DNA of 64,000 nucleotides from Buddleja alternifolia (Eukaryota; Streptophyta; Magnoliopsida; Lamiales; Scrophulariaceae): NCBI GenBank assembly GCA_019426215.1, contig CM033402.1, positions 19,845,104 through 19,909,103 on the forward strand, written 5' to 3'. The notes under the pieces were generated by a model. That model had not been told where the DNA came from, searched no databases, and saw nothing but the letters and a program-made list of their open reading frames with translations. Every line of letters begins with the position of its first letter. Position 1 is the first letter of the stretch. Positions 23,291 through 35,035 of the stretch are shown piece after piece. Position numbers and translations under genes: made by a program.

Positions 23291-24307
23291 TTTTCTCTTT
23301 TGTGGGATGGTGACGTATGGACTTAAGGTTTATCTTTGCTGTCTTATCTAGATTGTATTGGGCCGGAGTTTGAGCTCCCCAGTTTGTATCTTCAATTCAT
23401 AGAATTTTTGTATAGGTTATTTCTATGTAATTGTTCTAGAGATAGGCCCAAATGGCAAATCATGATGGCGCATGAAGTCTTGGAGAGATATGAAGATTAG
23501 CTATTGTAAAGGCAGAAACCCTTGTAATAGATAGAACCCCTCCCCGATCACTCATTGGCTCGAGTTGATCTAGATAGTCCCTACATGTATGTGTTGTTAG
23601 AATTGATAGGCTTATTCTCATGCATTTCCTTTAAATTGTGCAATAAAGAAATTAATGTGCAAAGTGAGACCAATCTCATTAACATTATCAAATGTTATAA
23701 TTCTCCCATTATAAAAATACTGAGTAAGTAAAGGGGCAATGGATGTCCTAGCTCTCCATCAAGCTTTAGAAGATGGGTTCACTTATAGTGCATGGCATCT
23801 TCCCGGAATAAGGGGGTCATGCATCAAGACGTAGACGTGGTACTCTATCTTCTCTAGTGCATTTGATGCCTTCATGTCGAAGCGAATTCCACCCCATATA
23901 TTGTTCAAGGTTGCAAGGCGGGATTAAATTGTTAGAGTGAAAGGAGTTGATGGGATAAATGACTCAGATGGATCACCACCTATATATTGAAAAAGTTTGT
24001 GGTTCAGTGATCCATGAGCTAAAGGAGATTGAATCATTGGTTGGACCGATTGGTGTATGACATCACCTCAATGATCTAACAAGCCATATATCGAAAAAGG
24101 TTGCAACTTGTTTAGATCGTTGAGGAATTCAATCACTCACTATGAAACCAATCCAATGAGGTTTTTGATTATTGCAGTGGGAGTGCAATGTTTCGAGAAA
24201 AATAGTGGAAGTCAAGTAAATATAAAAATCCTTTATTTTACTTGAAAGTACATAATAACACATCTAATCGTAAATCTTGGTATTTTCTGAAGTTTAATTC
24301 CTACACA

Positions 24308-25323
24308 ATGACTAATCCTTTCACATGTTGCATGAGAAAAATGTCCTCACTGGACCGAATTTCGTTGATTGGATACGAAACCTTAGGATTGTCCTCAGCC
24401 TCGAATCTTTGGGATATGTGCTCGATGAAGAGATGCCTGAAGTCCCAGACCCCGGATCTTTAGAAGATAGGCTTGCCCGTGAAGAATGGGTAAAAGCTGA
24501 CACTCGTGTCAAGGAGTACATGATGGGATCGATGACCAATGAACTACAGGGATCTCATGAAAAGATGGGGATAATTGCATAAGACCCCCCTGTGATATGC
24601 GGAACCTACGCCAAACTCCCCTGTGCTAATTTTTTTGCGAATCATCCCCTTGTGTTATTTTTTATTCTGCATATTCCCTCTTTTTTGATTATTTTTTTTC
24701 ATCATAAATGTTCTAGATCCAGCATAAATTAAAGTATTTAACTATAATAAACATGTTTGGGGCAAAAATGCATTTGGATTGACATTTATGATGAAAAAAA
24801 ATACCAAAAAAATCGAAAAAAGGGGAATATGCAGAACAAAAAATAACACAAGGGGATGATTCGCAATAAAATTAGCACAGGCGAGTTTGGCACAGGTTTC
24901 GCATGTCACAGGGGGGGCTTATGCAATTTTCCCTGAGAAGATGGGAACAGCCGCTGAAATCATGGTTCATCTAAAGGAACTCTACAGAGAGCACAACAAG
25001 ACTGCTCGTTATGAGATCTTTAATCAACTCTTTAGGGCGAGAATGAAAGAAGGAGAGAAAGCTGGAGATCATGTTTTGAAGATGATCTCCATGTTTGAGA
25101 GATTGGAGACTCTCGACTTCTCTATGGACTTCCTGCTTCAGATTGATCTCATCTTTCAGTCACTACCCAAGTCTTTTTCGCAATTAATAGTGAATTTCAA
25201 CATGAATAACATTGAGTGTTCACTTCCAGGTCTTTTGAATAAACTCTCAAATGCTCAATCACAAACGTACCCGAAGACGAAAGAAACTACTTTCGTCATT
25301 TCTACTGAAACTTCAAAAACTTA
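24308..25323 (+). pseudogene. Element B: Copia gag, split by a MITE
   Basis: An ATG at 24308 gives MTNPFT, a typical Copia Gag start. The frame then shifts, and the frame from 24325 gives NVLTGPNFVDWIRNLRIVLS and VKADTRVKEYMMGSMTNELQ, the gag-polypeptide (UBN2-type) domain. The MITE at 24568-24933 interrupts it. Gag resumes with MVHLKELYREHNKTARYEIF and MERLETLDFSMDFLL-like sequence and runs to a stop at 25322-25324. No zinc knuckle remains, because the next sequence is already RNase H. The product would be the structural Gag protein of the particle. Confidence 0.9.
24568..24933. mobile_element. Foldback MITE inside the gag of element B
   Basis: The ends are inverted: GGGATAATTGCATAAG on the left, and GGGAAAATTGCATAAG read on the minus strand from 24933. 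The complementarity extends nearly to the centre: TGTGCTAATTTTTTTGCGAA is mirrored at the right, and CATCATAAATG pairs with CATTTATGATG. It is flanked by TGAAAAGATG (24558-24567) and TGAGAAGATG (24934-24943), a 9-10-bp TSD with one change. Those features fit a Mutator-like MITE, here of a different family from the one at 7522. It would form an almost complete hairpin RNA if transcribed. Confidence 0.9.
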
Positions 25324-26976
25324 GAAGCTGCTGATTCCACAAAGGAGGCAGAAGCCGTTTGGATGAGAAAGTTCATAGTTGAACTTCAAGTGGTTCCTAG
25401 AGTGGAAATGTTGTTGCCACTATGGTGTGACAACAATGGAGCAATTGCGCAAGCTAAAGAACCAAGGTCTCACAATAAATCTAAACACGTGGTGAGGATA
25501 TGATGCACGAAAACTCAATCGTGTATTTAACAGAAAGAGGACTGCTCGTGTGTAGTAATAGAGTGGACAATTAAGTGCGGAATGTCGAACTCACAGAGAT
25601 TTGTGTTATAGCGAAAACAGTAAATTAACTCAAGCAATTGTAAACTTAAAGATAAATAAATCATAAACTAACAAAAACAATATTTAAAAGTATGAGAAAC
25701 CAATTAATAAAAACAATTAAGACGCATGCATCGACACAAGCTAATCAATTCTCGTTATATTAGTATTCTCGTATTTCAGATAAATATTACTAAGGTGGAA
25801 AATTTCTTAATATTATTTCCACGCGGGTCCCTCGCTCATGATAACCTACACTAGATTGGTTGTAGCAATCTCTACTGCATGCATTAAGAACTAGAATTTT
25901 CCCCAAATTTATTCAGATTTATCCCACCAAATAGACTTGGCTAACAGCATCCGGAGTATGTAGCTATCCCTAGCATCAACTAACTTAGAAGATGTATGAA
26001 TCCCTATTGCACCTTAATTATCTTTCTCCCGAATAGATAAATTAAGCATGAGATCTTAAATATGTTGGCCAGACACACTAAGCATTCAGCACAAGATTAT
26101 AACACAAAGCAATATAAATCATTCATACAAGAAATACTTTTATAACTCAAAAATCATAATTCGGCCTAAGCATGGCCTTAGTTTACAAATTTAGCTACTC
26201 ATAATGATATGAGAAACAACTAAAATATTCATGAAAGTAATAAACGATAATAAAAAACTCCCTATGACTTGGATAGAGAATCTCCTTTTTCCTTCAATCT
26301 TCCTCTACTTCTATGGAGAATTACCAAAGATAAAACCCTAGTCTAACTCTCTATAAAAAAAATGGAATATTGCTGGAAAAAAACTTTGAAAAAACGCTCC
26401 TCCAAACCCTACTGCATCACTTGTATTTATAGGCTTGGTTTGAGAAGAGTCCGTGTACGTGTAGAATTTGAAAGTTTCCAAAACTATTCTGCTGACTCTA
26501 ACGTTCGAACGTTAAACTTTCTGGTGTCTGTGCGTAGCCGCTCTTTATGTTCGGGCGTAAACTCTCTTGACCTTCGGGCATTGTGACGTCTCACGTTCAA
26601 ACGTTAATTTCTTCAGCTTTCTGCTCTAAAACTCCATCTTTCTGCAGCTTTCATCCTTTCTGTCTCCAACGTTATGATTTATACCTGAATATTCAAAATA
26701 GACATATTACACGCATATGTGGTATAAAATCATACTAAATATTATGAAATCATACAACTAAAGGATTATAAAACATGTAAATTTTGACTCTATCAGGAAA
26801 TATCATATACTACGAGAAATCGTTGGAAGAAGCGATATTTCCGTGCAGAAAATAGCCTCAGCAGAAAACGTGGCTAACCCACTCACCAAGCCATTATCAT
26901 AGGCAGTGCTAGATAAACATCTTGAGAAGATGGGCATCAAATACCATAGCAATTGACATTGAGTGCAAGTGGGAGA
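25324..26976 (+). pseudogene. Element B: end of RNase H, split by a solo LTR
   Basis: Right after the gag stop comes the RNase H C-terminal region: AVWMRKFIVELQVVPRVEML and PLWCDNNGAIAQAKEPRSHN (25349-25480), the same block as in Z at 523-640. The reading is cut at 25500 by a 1294-base solo LTR. It resumes at 26795 with the sequence parallel to Z 664-830. The last part is out of frame and has stops. Everything between gag and this RNase H piece is deleted. Confidence 0.88.
25501..26794 (-). mobile_element. Solo LTR related to Athila-type element E
   Basis: Runs from TGATGCACGAAAACTC to ...GACTCTATCA, flanked by GGATA (25496-25500) and GGAAA (26795-26799), a 5-bp TSD with one change. The uninterrupted Z sequence (AGGAAATATCATA) confirms the insertion point. 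It resembles the left end of E's LTR (52533): both contain TAGTAATA, then GTGGAC, then TGTCGAAC with the same spacing. Since the E LTR is in minus orientation there, this one is also read as minus. No internal region is present. Confidence 0.85.
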
Positions 26977-26977
26977 T

Positions 26978-29501
26978 TGTTAGGTGTCTGCCCTCAATGC
27001 CTATGAGGAATTAGATTGAGTAGGGCTTTGATAAGTTATTTGTACAAACATTGATCGTTTCTATTTTATAGAATAAAAGTTTTGATTTTGTTCATATAAA
27101 TCTAATGGCATTTAAATGTGTTGAACAAATAAGTCCATGAGATTTGAAGATAGACTTTCCACCTCTTATGGAAAAGAGGAGGCACTAGAAGAGTAGAGTA
27201 CTTAATCTCTTAAACCGGGAGTTCGCGAGTTAAGGAGTATTAATTGGGCATCAATAGTCAACTCGTATGACACCTTCTTTAACAAGGAAGTGCCAGTTAT
27301 ACACTAATTAGATAATAAGAGCTGGTGTCATGAATATGATTAATGGAATTAACATATTTGAACTCGAATCACATCAATCCAATCATATGGGTATTTACTC
27401 TTTGACAGTCAATGATTGAGATTAAGATTGTGATAGTATGTGTGAGCTTTAGACCTTAGAAGTTATTTATGATGTGCTTGTAGTATTAGATATGTTATCA
27501 GAGTAGTTAGACCCGTATTACATGATAGGTGGGGTTGACCTCGAAGTACGATCCACATGGTGCATTCGGCATTATAAGATAACTGCCAATATGAGATTCA
27601 TCATCTCAACAGTAAACGAGTATGTGACCTGTACGATCATAAGCAATAGAAATTACAAAGTCTTTGGCCAAATCAAACAAACTAAACTAGTGATGGTCAC
27701 TAAGGACAGTTGAGTAATTTCACATTGTTATGATTACTGAGTACATCATCAAGTTATATGAGTTCGACGTACCATGGATCTTACTTGATCAGGTGACATC
27801 GGTGAAGAGTTTATACGCATATGGTAGTCGTAATCAAGGTGCGTGATGACATGTTCATCTCGTGTTCAATTAGGTTACGATTTGGTTCCACGGTGTTGGC
27901 TAGGTGACAACCTTATTCTTTGGAATCCTCCCACTGCCAATTGAATCGAGCCTAGAGAGTCGCGCTATGTGAAGAAAAGAAATATTTCCATGCTAAGGGT
28001 ATTTTGGTAAAATCACATTAGATGTGAATTGACTGACAAAAGAGATGGCATGATTAAATTAAAGATATTTAATTAGATTAAATAAGTTAATTAAATCATA
28101 TTAATTCATAAATTAAATTAATTGAAAATTAATTTATGAGTTGAATTAAATTAATTAGATTAAAGTAATTAATTAATTGCCAATTGGATTGGACTTGGAT
28201 TTAATTATTTACACATGGGCTAAGTTGGGTATTTACTCTTTGACAGTCAATGATTGGGATTAATATACAATAGACTTGAGGAGTTGTTTATAATGTGCTT
28301 GTAGTATTGGATATGTTATCAGAGTAGTTAGACCCGTATCACCTGATAGGTGGGGATGACCTCGAAGTACGATCCACATGGTGCATTCAACATTGTAAGA
28401 TAACTGTCAATATGGGATTCAGCGCCTCGACAGTAAATGAGTAGTGACCTGTACGATCATAAGTAATAGAAATTACAAAAATTTTGGCCAAAACAAATAA
28501 ACTAACTAGTGATGGTTAGTAAGAGTAGTTTGATAATTTCACACTATTATGATTACCGAGTACAACATCAAGTTTTATGAGTTTGACGTACCATAGCTCT
28601 TACTTGATCGGGTCACGACGATGAAGACTTTATACGCATATGGTAGTCATAATCAAGGTTTGTGATGACATGTTCATCTCGTATTCAATTGGGTTACGAT
28701 TTGGTTCTACGGTATTAGCTAGGTAACAACCTTATCCTTTAGAATCCTCCCACTGCCAATTGAATCGAGTCTAGAGAGTCTCGCTATGTGAAGAAAAAGA
28801 AAATTTCCATGCCAAGGGTATTTCGATAAATTCACATCAGATGTGATTGACTAACGAAATGGATGGCATGATTTAATTAAATATATTTAATTGGATTAAA
28901 TAAATTAATCAAATATATTAATTTAAATTAATTGAAAATTAATTTATAAGTTGAATTAAATTAATTAGATTAATTTTAATTGGATTAAAGTAATAAATTA
29001 ATTGTCAATTGGATTGGACTTTGATTTAATTAATTACACATGGGCTAAGGTGGAACAAATCCCGGAAGCCCATCCCTATGTGGCCTAGCGGCCGTCCCCT
29101 CTCAATGAACCTAGAGGTTCTGCTTATGTGATATAAGAAGTTAGTTAGTGTCAGAATTCTACACAGAAATCATTATTTAGAATCTGACTTTCAGCCAAAG
29201 AAACCTAGAGCAATAGGAAAGACAAAATCCCTTCCCTTTCTCTCCAACTAGCCATCGCTTCCATTCTTTTCGGGAGGAGATCGAAGCTTTTCTCAGAGAA
29301 ATTTCTTCCACGTGATTATCTAGAGACAGGAGTCTGGGGCTGCTGTTGACTAGTCGGATTTTTGTCGTCAAGAGGTAATTCGATTACTCTCTTACATAAT
29401 ACGTTCTTATTGCGTTATTATAAATATCATGAAAAATTCTCGAATTCGATTCTCGGTGTGAATCGGATCAAAACATTTATCCATTAGACCGAATCACAAC
29501 A
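26978..29501 (+). mobile_element. 3' LTR of element B with internal partial duplication
   Basis: It is 2524 bases against 1677 in the 5' LTR. The first segment, 26978-28228, runs from the LTR start to ...CACATGGGCTAAGTTGG. It then jumps back to GGTATTTACTCTTTGACAGTC, which is already present at 27390, and runs a second time to the LTR end. About 0.86 kb of LTR is therefore present twice. The junction shows a GG overlap. The second copy lacks a short stretch near 28263. Confidence 0.9.
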
Positions 29502-29506
29502 AGGAT

Positions 29507-30508
29507 AACACTAACAAGGGAAGAGTTAGATAAGATGGTGCAAGATCGTATGATACGTTGGGAAGGTTCTTGGAAAAAACGCCGGCGTCCAAAAATATTC
29601 AGCAGGTGCACCTAGCACTGCTGGCACCCAGAAGGTTATTTCGTGGACCAGAAGGAGCAAGTGCAACGACTCCTAAAGCTAAGACAGGGGGCGGGACAAC
29701 ATCAGGAGAACGGTCTGAAGAAGAGGTGGATAGTCATGTGGATGTAAGGTTGGACCTTCATAAGGGAAAATAACCAGTGCAGGAAGAGCGAGAGAAGCCT
29801 ACGTTGTCTAGGGCTGAGATAGATGATATATACGAGAAGTTGGATAGGGTCAGTCAGAGGGTAGAACCATTGAGGAGAAGGATGGTGCCAATATCGATGC
29901 AGATGGTGAAGAATTCCCCGTTCAGCAAGGACATAATGGGAGAGGCGCCACCCAAATTGTTCAAAATGCCAAATCTCCCATCATAAAATGGTACAGGTTA
30001 CCCTAGACCTCATTTGACTTTATTTGAATTATTAATGATGTTGAATCATCAATCCGATGCAATAAATGCGAAAATGTTTGTGACGACGTTGGTGGGTTAG
30101 GCATAAGATTGGTTTATGACTCAGACGCCAGTAACTATAGTGTCGTATACTCATCTGGTGCAGAAATTTGAAAATCATTTTGCGAGCAACAAGAACGCAA
30201 AGAAATCTGTCCTGGCCATCCTAAATTTCAAGCAAGGTCCCACTGAGAGTTTGAGGGACTTCGTGCATCGAATTAATCAAGAAGTCGTGGAAATTCCAAA
30301 ATTGACTCACGATCTTGCAGTGACTTCCTTGCTTCTCAGGTTGAAGAAAGAACCTCTGGCATCCACGTTAGCTTGTAGTACCCCGCGAGACCAAGAGAAA
30401 TTGATGCAGCTGGAAGAGCAGTGCACAAATGAGGATGAGATAAACTTAGCGAAAGAAGCTAAAGCATTTCCAGCGAAATATTGAAAGGATCATAACAGCG
30501 ATCGAAAT
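29507..30508 (+). pseudogene. Element H: gag central region
   Basis: Gypsy Gag resumes here after element B. TLTREELDKMVQDRM is followed by polar sequence, then PFSKDIMGEAPPKLFKMPNL (near 29920-29983), a plant Gypsy Gag signature. The retrotransposon gag domain is at 30116-30480: LVQKFENHFASNKNAKKSVL, ILNFKQGPTESLRDFVHRIN and VTSLLLRLKKEPLASTLA. Stops and frame changes occur near 29771, 29984 and 30099, so no full product is possible. The segment ends at 30508, the insertion point of element C. Confidence 0.88.
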
Positions 30509-30513
30509 GAATG

Positions 30514-31232
30514 TGTAACTCAAGATATACCTAAGAGGGGGGGTGAATTAAGTTATTAAAAATTATGCTAAAATGCATAGCGGAATCAATAAGTACCAAA
30601 AGGTAAAAATGAAAAATACTTATATTGAAATAACGATTAGAACTTAGAAGTTCCAGAACAAGATCCAAATGGAAACTTAATACAAAATGAAAACGATAAG
30701 TGTTGAAAGATTTCAGACACTACAAATACTAACAAGACAAAACACACTCGATTTGAAGAAGTGAGCTTTGCTCTACTATACCCTAAGCACAAAACGGCGG
30801 AACCAAAAGGTTAATCCGCAACTACGATTCCAACTGGGAATTGTGAGAGACTAGACTCAAAAACACTTCTCGACCACTCGTGTTTGTCACTCCAAATTCC
30901 AAGCATTAACTGGTATCGCTCCTTCTTCTCTGGAACTTAGCGGAGAAGGTACTTATGAACAAGAATAAATTGATATCAATAATATGCTGTAAAAGGCTTG
31001 TCGAATTCGTACTTTGTTGAAGTCAAAAGATTCATATATATAGCTAGAGCAAATGAGTAAGTAAAGAAAGATAAAACGGCTCCTTCCATATATTAAAAGA
31101 TCTTCTATGAAAGGGTAAACGTATCCCAGCAATGAATTAATGGAAAGAATATGTAGAGATATGATTCACTTAAGGTAAGCAAGGAGACATAATACAAAAC
31201 ATGATTTGAGGAAGAAAGGAAGATTAAGATAT

Positions 31233-31275
<43 letters not shown>

Positions 31276-31604
31276 TAAAAACACTTCTTTCCATGTTGTA
31301 GCATAACGGCTCCTTTCCTTATAATTTGAGATCTTATGTGTAAAGTAAGCACAACTAGGATCAAGGAGCAAATATATATAGAGAATTATATATTAATAAA
31401 ACAGAAACATAGAGAATATTGTAAGATGAGAGATGAGTGCACACTTCCCTTTTATAGTCAAGGTCTTGCACCAATCCTTAGAGTAATTATAATCTGCTGG
31501 AACTTACCAAAATTCTGCAAAAGGAAAGAAACAAATATACGCATATAATCAAGTTACTTGTCATCTTCAAATCCAAACGAGATTTGAGAGCAAAAAGGTC
31601 AACA
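30514..31604 (-). mobile_element. 3' LTR of element C
   Basis: The plus-strand left end is TGTAACTCAAGATATACC and the right end ...AAGGTCAACA. Next to it, 31605-31618 is the complement of a purine tract (AAAAAGGGGGAGAT on the minus strand), which marks the 3' LTR side. A long AT run lies at 31232-31271. Confidence 0.93.
31232..31271. repeat. AT microsatellite in the 3' LTR of C
   Basis: About 19-20 AT units. The 5' LTR copy has a shorter run at 35756-35780. Confidence 0.95.
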
Positions 31605-31819
31605 ATCTCCCCCTTTTTGATGATGACAAGGAATGAGTTACCATTGTGCAGGGAGACCAAAGAAATTGAAAAGATCATACCAGATGCTCCCCCTGAGTAG
31701 GTGGTTTCTCCCGCTGTCTAAATAATAAGCGCCGAGAAGAACACAGAGCATAATATAATACACTTATTTCTCTCCCCCTTCATCATCAAAAAGCAGTTAA
31801 GAGCGAGAAAAGTAAGACA

Positions 31820-32620
31820 TCATGCATGTGCAAACTTAGGAAATTCATTAATACCAGGTTTAGATCTTAAATCCGAGAATTTATCGATGCTAGGAGCTTT
31901 AGTAAAGATATCAACAAATTGCAAATTTGTGTTAACAAAATTTATAGTAACATCACATTTTTTAACACGATCATGGATGAAATGATGTTTAACTTCAATA
32001 TGTTTGGTACGAGAATGATGCACTGGATTTTTTGGTAATTCTGATGACACTTGTATTCTCACAAAAAAATGGTGATTAAAGTGCAAATTATAATCATGCA
32101 AAGTTTGTTTCATCCAGAGTAATTGCGCACAACATTGTCCCATAGCCATATATTCAGCTTCAGTGTGGATAGAGCAACCGTACTTTGTTTCTTACTATAC
32201 CAGGCCACTAGACTTTCCCCTAGAATTTTACAGATACCGCACTCTACAACCAGCAAAATCAGCATCAGAATAACCAAGAAGATCAAAATTAGTAGATGTT
32301 GGATACCATAGACCAACATTTATAGTGCCCTTAAGATATCTTAAAATGCATTTAAGAGCAGGTAAATGAAATTCTTTAGGTTCGAATCGAAATCTAACAC
32401 AAAGGCAGGTAGCGAACATAATATCCGAACGACTTGCAATTAAGTAGAGCAAGTTATCAATCATACCTCGAAAGAGATTTTCATCAATAGGTTTACCTGA
32501 TTCATCCCTATCAAGTTTAGTGGATGTGCACATGGGAGTAGAGACAGGGTTACACTCATCCATCCAGAACTTCCGGAGAAGTTTCCTGGTATATTTCTCT
32601 TGAGATATAAAGATTCCATC
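31820..32620 (-). pseudogene. Element C: RT C-terminal region and RNase H
   Basis: The minus-strand frame 32563-32228 reads NPVSTPMCTSTKLDRDESGK, MIDNLLYLIASRSDIMFATC and ALKCILRYLKGTINVGLWYP, the end of Copia RT and the linker to RNase H. GYSDADFAGC follows, and then, in another frame, WYSKKQSTVALSTLK, the RNase H block. The rest, to the stop near 31820, is out of frame with many stops, but it still contains KHIEVKHHFIHDRV and LQFVDIFTKAPS, typical of the Copia RNase H end. The domain is dead. Confidence 0.9.
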
Positions 32621-33381
32621 CTTGGTCTATTTTACTTGTAATCCGAGAAGGAAACTTAATCCTCCCTTAAAGCTCATCTCGAATTCCTGTTGTATATCTT
32701 TGGAAAAGAGCTCACATAAAAGAGAGCGAGTTTCATCAAATGTGACATTTATATGTTTTTGAATAATACGATAAGATTGACTCCTATTTGAGTAACCATC
32801 CATAGTAGTAGTATTCATAGGACCAAAAAGGTCGAGACGAAGAAGTTCCATGTTGGCAGGCCAAACTCTCCGATGCCAAGTCACGTTTCCTTCATCTGCA
32901 ACTACCAAACACTCTACCCTTTGTTTGGTAAGATCATCAAGATTTATGCATCTCGAGAGGCATTGAAGATCAATTCATTGTTTTGTATAAAGGAATAACG
33001 AGTAGAAAATAATTGGACTTGATGACCTTTATTGTATAATTAAATTATGTTAAGCAAGTTACGTTTCAAGCCCTGAATTAAATAAACTTCATTAATAATA
33101 TTGAATCCATTCTTACTAATGGATCCCTTACCAACAATGGTTCCTTCTGTATTATCTGCAAATGAGACTTTACCACTAGTGAAAGTACTGAGGGTGACGA
33201 CTTTGGAAATGTCACCGGTCATATGCCTGGAACATTTGTTGTTTAAGTACCATTTGTTCTTCCATGCTTGGTTCCGAGGCTGTTCCTGCAATAATTGCTA
33301 TTTTTGTTTTGGTACCCATGTATCAGTGGGTCCTGCAAAGTTAGCGTAGTTGACTTTTGGTACCCATATAAGTTTTGTACC
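32621..33381 (-). pseudogene. Element C: protease and collapsed integrase/RT join
   Basis: From 33381 downward the minus strand reads LIWVPKVNYANFAGP and TDTWVPK, then after a stop WYLNNKCSRHMTGD and KVSFADNTEGTIVGKG. In SIRE-type elements the block is WYLDSGCSRHMTGD, so the aspartic protease triad DSG has become NNK and catalysis is lost. Further on (32908-32627), NVTWHRRVWPANMELL and LDLFGPMNTTTMDGY are integrase scraps. They run directly into FEMSFKGGLSFLLGLQVK, an RT segment, so most of integrase and the N-terminal half of RT are deleted. Confidence 0.87.
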
Positions 33382-33396
33382 AATGTCCTTTTTCAA

Positions 33397-34877
33397 TTAA
33401 CACCTGTATGCGGCATGACCATTTCTACCACATGTATGACAGACTTTATAATAGGCAGTGTTCTTTCTGGTTTCAGCACGATGAGCATGATAATGAGTGG
33501 TGTCCTCTTTGGTTTCAACACGATGAGCATGATTATGAGTAGTTTTCACAAATTTAGTGTTGGAACATGTTCTGAAAGTAGATGCATGACAAGTATGATT
33601 ATGATGCATATGTGGTGTGTGCATGACATCTTTTCCTTTGACTTGCTTTTTCAAATCAGAAACTTGTTTCCACACAGAAGTGTTTTCTTCAAATAGATAT
33701 TCCTTTTCTTTCTCAAGGCAAAGTTTATCTTTCATGAGATCATCAAATTTCTGTTCCAATTCAGCCTTTTCTAAAGAGAATTTTTTGAGTTGACTTTGAA
33801 GCAATTTATTCTTATAAATCAAGTTTTCGATTTGATTTTCATGATTTTTAAGAATATCATATAAGTCGGTATTTTCAGCAATATCATCATCAGAATAATT
33901 TAAATCAGATTTCAATTCAATAGATACTTGTTTGTTTACCATAAGACAGTTGTCCTCATCATTGCATGCATTTGATTTAGATTCATCCCAAGGTGTGGAT
34001 AGAGCTCGTTGCTTGGAACTTTGGTCATTCCTCTGGAAATTCGTCAGTCTAGGACAGTCAGGTCTGATGTGACCGGGTTTAAAACATTCATGACATATTA
34101 TCTATCATTTTTCCGAGGATCTCTTTGTTGGAAGTTAGATTTGGAATTTCGCTGGAACTTCCGGCTTTGTTGGAAAATTTTCATTCTTCTAGTGATCATA
34201 GCAAGTTCTTCATTAAATTGTTCATCACTCATTTCTTATGGATCAGCAGGAATTTCTATTAAACTCGAAGAAAAGGTAAGTGACTTCTGGATTTTTGTTT
34301 CGGAACTTCCTTCTTTAGACATGAGAGTCATTTCATGAGAGGTAAGAGAACCAATGAGTTCTCCCATTATCATGACATTCATGTCTTTAGCTTCGTGAAT
34401 GGCAGTCACTTTAGGTGTCCATTCTCTTAGAAGAGATCTCAAAATTTTGCAAGTTTGTTCATCCTCTGGAATGATTTTTCCAAGGCCGGCCATGGGATTG
34501 ATGATCTGCATGAATCGAGTGTACATTTGACTGATCGTCTCATCTTGTTTCATCTGGAATATTTCATATTGGTGAACGAGAAGAGCGATCCGTTCTTGTT
34601 TGACTTGACTGGTACCTTCATATGTGACTTGTAACATATCCCACATTTGTTTGGCTGAGATACAAGTGCTTACTCGATTGTAGTCATCCTTAGTCAAAGC
34701 ACATGACAAGATATTTTTAGCTCTTGCATTCATTTGTAGAATCTTCTCATCACTGCTGTTAAAGTCATCCCAATCTTTTGGAACGTTTTGTCCATCAATT
34801 TTCTTCATTGGAATTGTAGGTCCTTTCATGACTACTTTCCAAAGTTTGAAATCAATGGAAATAAAATACTCCCCCAT
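33397..34877 (-). pseudogene. Element C: long Gag with two zinc knuckles and a coiled-coil
   Basis: The N-terminal ORF (34877-34236) has MGEYFISIDFKLWKVVMKGP and TCISAKQMWDMLQVTYEGTS, the Copia gag (UBN2) domain. Past a stop, a zinc knuckle CHECFKPGHIRPDC lies at about 34055-34096. The next ORF (33942-33397) has a charged heptad-rich stretch near 33700-33850 (KNHENQIENLIYKNKLLQSQ), which looks like a coiled-coil. A His-rich section follows, with repeats of HYHAHRAETR, and then a second knuckle CHTCGRNGHAAYRC. The breaks between these ORFs make it a pseudogene. The parent protein would be the particle-forming Gag. Confidence 0.9.
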
Positions 34878-35020
34878 TCGGTTCTTTCAGGTGGCATAAT
34901 TTGAACCGTCGAATAGTGGTGGACGGGAGTGAGATTGCATCTCTGCATACGTATCAAAAATGGAAGCAGCCGTGTAGATCTTTTGACTCGGGTGCTTAAA
35001 CCCTTAGAAATGAGCCACCT

Positions 35021-35035
35021 GGCTCTGATGCCAAT
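35021..35035 (-). promoter_or_regulatory. Primer-binding site of element C
   Basis: The minus strand reads ATTGGCATCAGAGCC directly after the 5' LTR end. It is the Copia methionine-tRNA site with one change (TGGCATC for TGGTATC). Confidence 0.88.

Larger units (their letters stand above)
20323..29501 (+). mobile_element. Copia element B, internally deleted, with two nested insertions
   Basis: B has complete ends (TGTTAGG... and ...CACAACA) and a perfect 5-bp TSD, AGGAT, at 20318-20322 and 29502-29506. It contains a 5' LTR, PBS, 2.3-kb leader, gag (split by a MITE), then a jump straight to the end of RNase H (split by a solo LTR), a purine tract and a 3' LTR that is enlarged by an internal duplication. 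Most of protease, integrase and RT is missing. It interrupts gag of element H, which resumes at 29507. Confidence 0.95.
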
